From: Kalaharituber pfeilii
Lineage: Eukaryota; Ascomycota; Pezizomycetes; Pezizales; Pezizaceae
DNA length: 64,000 nucleotides
Direction of reading: 5' to 3'
Assembly (NCBI GenBank): GCA_015179045.1
Contig: WHUZ01000018.1
Coordinates: 496,001 to 560,000, forward strand
Part shown: piece by piece, positions 58,267 to 64,000 of the stretch
Position numbering within the stretch: position 1 is the first letter of the stretch
How the letters are laid out: each line of letters begins with the position of its first letter
Program-made: the position numbers and the translations under genes
The notes under the pieces: generated by a model
What the model saw: the letters and a program-made list of their open reading frames with translations, nothing else
What the model was told of the DNA's origin: nothing
The model's database searches: none

Positions 58267-59882
58267 TGTGTGAGATGCTAGAAGTTGTTATCCTGTTGAG
58301 TTATTTCCCACTATCTCATCGTAGATGCAGCAAGCTTTAAGCACCTCAGATGAGCGACCCTTCGTCCTCAGTGAGTATTATGTTCGTAAATCAATTTCCT
58401 CTCAGATAGCGATTGTCGCTTCACTCTTCGTACGGTAGTGCTGCCTGTCTCTCTGCCTCTAGATCTCCTATCTCTTCAATGCAAATGCAGCGCAGTATCG
58501 AGTTCAAGGTACAGAGACAATGATAAAGAAGTCCGCGTTTGTTTCCAGGTATATGACTTCAGGGTAGTGCCACTGGTGACGATGGGGTATCAATTGTTGT
58601 GAGCAAAGAACGTGGGAAGTTCAGAGGCGATAACTCAGCGATGTGCAGAACACGAATGCATGCATCTTGGCAGTTGCATCTGAGACGATGCGCCTCCCCG
58701 GTTTTTGGCCAATCACAGAACGCACGGATCTCAACGCCCAAGATGAATCCCTCCATAATCCATTCTCCATCTTCGATATTTGGTAATTAAGTACCCTCAG
58801 TAAATGGCCGAGGAATGCTTAACCAATGAATCTAGCTTCGCGACCAGATAGTTGACTATTCCCCGGACTTTACAGGTTACGATGAATTAACACGTAGAGC
58901 AATACGGAAGAGCACGCAGCCCTAACGGCTCCCAGATGCCTCCCCAGACGGGCAGCACTCGCAGGCAACTGGCAGAAGGCAGTAGGCAGTGGCGACATCG
59001 TCCCCGCCTGTCAGGCCATGTAGGCAGTTAACAGCAGCTACTCTAAGCCCTCCCTGAGTATACCATCCAAGCTGTGATAATACCAATAACCCAGTATTAA
59101 AAATGTGCGATATCTGTGGTAATATACTATGTATGAAAAACCGTAAAACCATTCCCAACAAAAACTAAACTTATATATACTACCAGTAGTACACGTACGA
59201 GGCTGACTCCCTTCTGATCACCATCCAAAGCTACATCACTTATAATCCAACCTGACTTGCTTTTCCATCAAGATACTACTGTCAGCTACGTTCAATAGCT
59301 CGAATAACAATACTCAGTTCACATTCCCAGGCCGCTTATTCCTTAACTTGCTTTTGTCCAATTCCAACTCGATTATTTCCACCGAGCAGACATCCGAGTA
59401 CCAAACCCACCGCTTACCCTCATCCCAGGCATATAAACGCAAATGACTAATACAAGCTAGCCTAGCCTAGTAATTACCCATCCATGCCATGCTTGCACAA
59501 ACAATGGATTATCGAAATAAGAAACAAAGACAAACAAAAGGACTAAGCATCAAGTAAGCAATGAAAAAGGCATTTTTCAACAGAAAGTAGGAAGCATGAG
59601 TAGAAGCGCTTGGGAGAAGATAATAATCAAGTAAAATAGCATGTGGAACAAATACTAGAAGAGAGAAACAAAAACAATTGAAAGAAGCCCACCACAACCT
59701 TTCAGACCAATCTATGAGGGTACAAATACAGTTAGAAATAGAGATGAAAAGGAAACCTATAAAAGAGAAAGCACCAATGTGGATACGTGATTGAGCCAAC
59801 ATTATTTCATCAATCTCGTTCATTTTTCCATTTCTCTTTTTCGGAGTCAAACATATCCATGACCAAAGTGCAAACGAGAATC
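58267..59882. other. Intergenic, nothing recognised
   Basis: The stretch lies upstream of Med27 and downstream of RCC1. It holds only short open frames without motifs and no convincing RNA gene. Confidence 0.45.
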
Positions 59883-61836
59883 TTAAGAGCTCCCATTAAC
59901 TCCGTTAGTCTCCTTGACTGCCTTGGTGGCTTCTTTCTCTTTTGCCTCTCGTTCCTTTGCCTCTGCTTCTGTCACCTCCAGACTTGGATCTGGGTTCCCC
60001 ATCAACACGCTGAACTGACCACCGCACCCCGACCAGAACATCCTCACACCCTTGGTGGCCGTGTTGACAATCTGCGTTGGGAACTCTACATCATCCGTGC
60101 CCGGTCCCAATCCCACCTGATAGCTTTCGCCGAACCCCCAACTCCATGCTGAGCCATCTTCTTTCCTGATCGCTACATTATGGTGACCACCACATCCGAT
60201 CCAACTGAACTTCATGTCTGGAATTTTTGTTGGAACAGTAAGGAACCTATCCTTTCCGCTGACGTCTTTGACGAAGAAAGAAGAATCAATCTTCGACCGA
60301 TCCAAACCAACCTCGTTGGCATCGATGCGACCCCACATGAGCAGATCCCCCTCTTTCGTTATGGCAGCGGAGTGATGTTCGCCCCCGGTGATGTGCACAA
60401 TATCGTACCCATCGAGCGCCTTGACATGGGTAGGAACGGGAATAAGCGCGCCGCCTGTTGGACTGTCCTCGTCATCGTAGAGACCACATTGGGCATACTG
60501 ATTGACACCCCAGGCAAAGACTTTCCCCTTGTCATCAATGGCAAATGAGTGGTAAGACCCAGCACCAATGATTTTAATATTGTGAAGACCAAACTCTCGT
60601 GGACTCAGACCATTAAGCCGAGTCCTCTCTACGACACGGCGTCCAAGCTGGAACTGTTGACCATTTCCCCAAGCAAAGACATTCCCAGTCTTGGTAAGAG
60701 CAAGGATGTGATCAGTGCCAGTTACAACCTGGACAACATCTTTCAGAGTTGGAATCCTCGCTGGTCGCAGAGCAACTCGGCTCCTCTCACTAAACCCAAG
60801 AATACCGTCGGAACACTGATTGGATGAATATTAGCGTACTGTGCGTGTGGTAACAGGATTGCAAAATTTGCTGGGAACGTGTTACAAGTAGTCCGCCGGA
60901 TCGCAAACATGGGAGGAGGATGATCCAAATATTACAGCCATGGCCGATGGTGTATTTGGGCGAAAAACGGGTGCAAGTGTGTAACGTAGAAGCAAAACGG
61001 TTTGGTTTGGTGTGAATTTTCTTCACATAAATAGGATTTCAACTTACTCTAAATGTTCCCCACGCGTAGACATAACCCTCATCTGTAACTGCAACCGAAA
61101 TACTGTCTCCAGCTGCGACTTGTACTATGTTAATGTTTTCAGGGAGGCCTTCTACCAAACCGGGAGTGCTTTCTTTTGGGTTAATCTCGCCTTCTTCATC
61201 TTCGCTGTCGGTAGCATCTGCATCCTTTGTTGGAGCCTCCCACTTTGTATCTCTACCTAATGCACCTTGGTCGTTGACACCCCATGAGTAGACTTTGCCA
61301 TCTTTCGTCAATGCCAAAGAATGCATTCCGCCACATGCAATTTGAACAACACCGACCTTATCAGGTAGCAAGAAGTGGTTTATTCTAGGCCTCTTGACAA
61401 TTCGAGCATTTGGCGCAGGCCCAAGACCCAATTCCGCCATCTCACCTTTGCCAAACACATAGACGATTGCCGGAACACTTGGCCTCGGTTTCACACTATT
61501 CAAACTTGGTGCTCTTCCTCGCGCCTTCTTGACTGGGCGTGGATGAGGCTCTGGCGCGGCGGCAGTGGCTGTAGCTGCCTTCTTCTTCCCCTTTGGCGAG
61601 GGAGGTGGAGATTTTACCTCCTTATCCTCAGTCTTCTTTGCAGCGCGTCCGCCCTTTTTAGGGGGAGTGGTCACCTCTTTCTTCTCCCTCGCAGCGACTG
61701 CTCCATTCTTTCGCGGTGCGAGTCCCTTACGTGGGTGAGAAACGCGTTTATCTTGAACCTCAACATCAGACTCCACATCCTTTGTCTTCTCCTCCACCGT
61801 TGGTGCCTTTCTCTTTTGCCCGCGAGGTGGTGCCAT
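59883..61836 (-). CDS. Ran guanine nucleotide exchange factor RCC1 (Pim1/Srm1)
   Basis: Two exons, 61836-61048 and 60815-59883, joined in frame into 573 residues. The first 110 residues are a basic Lys/Pro-rich tail with nuclear-localisation-like clusters (PRGQKRKAP, GKKKAATA), expected to bind DNA or importin. Then come seven RCC1 blades: VYVFGKGEMAELGLGP, HSLALTKDGKVYSWGVNDQG, VQVAAGDSISVAVTDEGYVY, TDHILALTKTGNVFAWGNG, SYHSFAIDDKGKVFAWGVNQ, EHHSAAITKEGDLLMWGRID, HHNVAIRKEDGSAWSWGFGE and CGGQFSVLMG. The intron lies between YAWGTFR and CSDGILGF. The protein loads Ran with GTP on chromatin and so sets the direction of nuclear transport. An acidic insert (ATDSEDEEGEINPKES) lies in blade two, and the end is Glu/Lys-rich. 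The frame is intact. Confidence 0.94.
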
Positions 61837-64000
61837 CTTGCTGTTGCTGGTTATTTCGTTGTTTAGAGGCGTATGAGAAGATGCGCGTTGATATTATGTG
61901 GCGTATGCGCAGTGTACGAGTATAATAGTGGTGTGGGGGGTGGGTCGTGTATGTGTTGAGACTTTACTGGCGGGGAGTAAGGGAGACGAAGCGGTTCTAT
62001 CTTCTTCTTTCTTGTCTGGCAGAGAGAAAATTATAAAACTCGGGGGAGGGGGGCATTAATAGGAAGAATGACAGAGAAAATCGGTGACGATGATAGATTT
62101 GGAATAGAGATATCGGAACAGGCAGAGGCGGCCGGGAGGCTATTTCAATATTCCTAGAGGGAATTGGAAGAGAAACTCGGCGAATGGGAGAGAAGGGAGA
62201 AAAGGAGATCCGATGAGCTCAGTCGTCCCAGTCTTTGTGGTCGAAACAATAGTGCAGTGTGGGCGGGAAGAGGAGGAATATAAAGTTCAGCGGAGAGTGG
62301 CAGGAAGCAGGAGACTGGAGAGATTTAGCCCAGACAGGAGACAGTAAGACAAGAACAACGCGCGATCGAGTGCTTTTTGTTTTAGAAGGTTGGGGGGGGG
62401 GGGGGGGTGCAAAAAGGAAAAAAACTGAAAAGAATAAAAAAGGAAAAAGAGAACAGAGAAAGAGGGAAGGATGACCAGGCCCAGGCCATGCCCGTCCGTC
62501 CACCGTATTCCACCACGACACGCTCCTGCCATTTTACGATGGTAGCAGTGTGTTGCACTGGCAGTCCATATTCACATCGCAATTCTGTGCAGTCTGCAAT
62601 GCCGTAATGCCCGCGTTCGTGAAAATTCGGAATGTGTGCGTATTTCCATTCTCCAATCCCCTCCCGCGCCCTTTCTCCTTTACTCGAGATAGGACAAGGT
62701 GGATAGCCCCAGGCAATGGGCAACGTCGCCACATGTTCAACAACGGCATACAGATTGTGTTGTATCGCATACATGGTGCTTCTATCCTGTACGATCAGAT
62801 GTACCCTATCGTATCCTTTACTCGGGCTCGAACCTGTCCTGTACTCGAGTACTCTCTTCCCTCATCAAGATTTTGCTGACTGTGTGCCCATACCAGCTGC
62901 AGTCCCACTTGCGGATCGCCATGTACCATGGCACACATTGCATGTCCCGCCATCGTTCTGTATCTTCTGGAAATACTTCGATAATTATAGTCTACCTGTA
63001 GACCCTTCCATTGGAGCGGCCACTGGAAGTGTGAATTGTATTCAACGTTCATTGGCGACACGCTTGGCATACAAGTACCGGTACTTCGTTTACTTCAACT
63101 ACACAGGCCAGGCCGAGCCAACAGGCAAGCAACCCGTTGCGAGACTGGGTCGTTGAGCGACTGCTTTAGTGCACGCCACATTCCATCATTTCCTGCCGCA
63201 AACCTCGGCTCTCCCAGAGAGCCGGCGAGTTGTCGACGATTTACGGCTCGACATCATACCATCCATGACAGCCACCATACCACCAGAGGCAAATCGGAAA
63301 CCAAAACGACCGACAGTCATCGAGACTGCGGTGAGCCACACCAACCAATTGCTGCCATGTTTAGTCTCATGCCAAGACCTCCGCTCTGCAACAAGGCATG
63401 CATAATGCTCGGCATTGTGCCTCAAGCACAAACAAACGGCAAGATTACTAATGTCAGCTGTCATTGTCAAGCCCACTCAACCTCGTATCATGCCAAGCCC
63501 CTACGCTCAACCGTTATTTAGGCTTACCCTCATCTTACTTTGTATAGTAAGTATGATAGTACTCGTACATCCCCAGTCGCTCCCAAACTGCGATTGGCTG
63601 CGATATAACGATGGTCCCTGAAAATGCAATACTCTCTACTGTACTTGCATCATTCTATAGTCAGCGGGCTTGTGTCCCCCAAAATTCCCAATCAATATTC
63701 CCACATTCCCTCTTGCTTTCCCTTTAGTCAACTATATAGTTGGGGTGCCCTAATTAACACATAAACAATTAACTAAAATCACTCCAAAGAAATTAATATC
63801 ACCAACTTGAAAAAAATTCGTTCGTAAACCATTAAACTAAAACAATACATGAATCTTGTTCTCGTGCCCAGAGGACTCTTTCTCGTGGGAACGGTCAACC
63901 CAAACTTAATAAAATAAAAGCCTACTAAACCGTAATAAACTCAATGCTCACACGATAACATCCTTCCTTACGATATCTCTATTGCTCAACGCCATGTTTA
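61837..64000. other. Right end of window, no gene supportable
   Basis: The region holds the RCC1 upstream sequence, purine-rich stretches and a G run at 62391-62407. The longest plus frames (62716-63156 and 63036-63521) have skewed composition and no recognisable domain. The last 300 bp are A/T-rich. Confidence 0.45.

Noticed and set aside
62716..63156. 146-codon plus-strand frame near the right end
   Set aside because: It overlaps other open frames of similar length, has no domain and shows biased composition; probably chance.

Overview
The window looks like a chromosomal segment of a filamentous ascomycete (Pezizomycotina; a Pezizomycetes-like fungus is my guess, not proven). Reasons: genes split by many short introns of about 50-120 bp with GT...CTAAC...AG signals; fungal-type families (Sip5, DUF2458, fungal mL50, the Cox14-type assembly factor, fungal Med27); fungal STAND/NLR-type proteins; non-LTR retroelement copies. 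No rRNA gene, convincing tRNA, CRISPR array or viral gene was seen.

Layout. 1-4.6 kb: the 5' end of an RCC1/ATS1-like gene (minus, cut by the left edge), diverging from the 40S ribosomal protein gene uS9/RPS16, then an ApbA/PanE-type ketopantoate reductase gene. 7.5-11.1 kb: a SNF2-family ATPase (minus). 11.4-16.4 kb: an intact NACHT STAND protein with two C2H2 zinc fingers and a C-terminal half of unknown function. 16.9-26.4 kb: gene-poor accessory DNA holding a decayed LINE reverse transcriptase, a diverged direct-repeat pair and a foldback-like region. 26.4-32.7 kb: a second STAND gene (N-terminal helical domain, NACHT, pentapeptide-like stretch, 13 near-identical WD40 repeats), split inside the WD40 array by a 1.37-kb LINE-type insertion with poly(A) tail and 15-bp target-site duplication. 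34.9-35.6 kb: a 723-bp TA-flanked MITE with 30-bp perfect terminal inverted repeats. 36.4-47.8 kb: compact housekeeping block: a small unknown protein, SAM50 (minus), a COX14-type factor (minus) sharing an upstream region with a DUF2458 gene (plus), mitochondrial mL50 (plus), and a possible kinetochore CENP-P/Ctf19-like gene (minus). 47.8-52.1 kb: no supportable gene. 52.1-61.8 kb: SIP5 (minus), Mediator subunit 27 (minus) and the Ran exchange factor RCC1/Pim1 (minus). 61.8-64 kb: nothing supportable.

Themes. Several genes serve mitochondria (SAM50, COX14-type, mL50) or nuclear and chromosome work (SNF2 ATPase, Med27, RCC1, putative CENP-P). The two STAND genes with repeats between them form an accessory island of the kind linked in fungi to non-self recognition. 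Three conserved genes (ApbA, mL50, SIP5) contain frame breaks that would each be mended by one extra base in a G/C run; this points to sequencing or assembly indels rather than biology, and matters to anyone using gene models from this sequence. The best candidate for something new is the retroelement-split high-identity WD40 NLR and the short ORF1-only element that split it.
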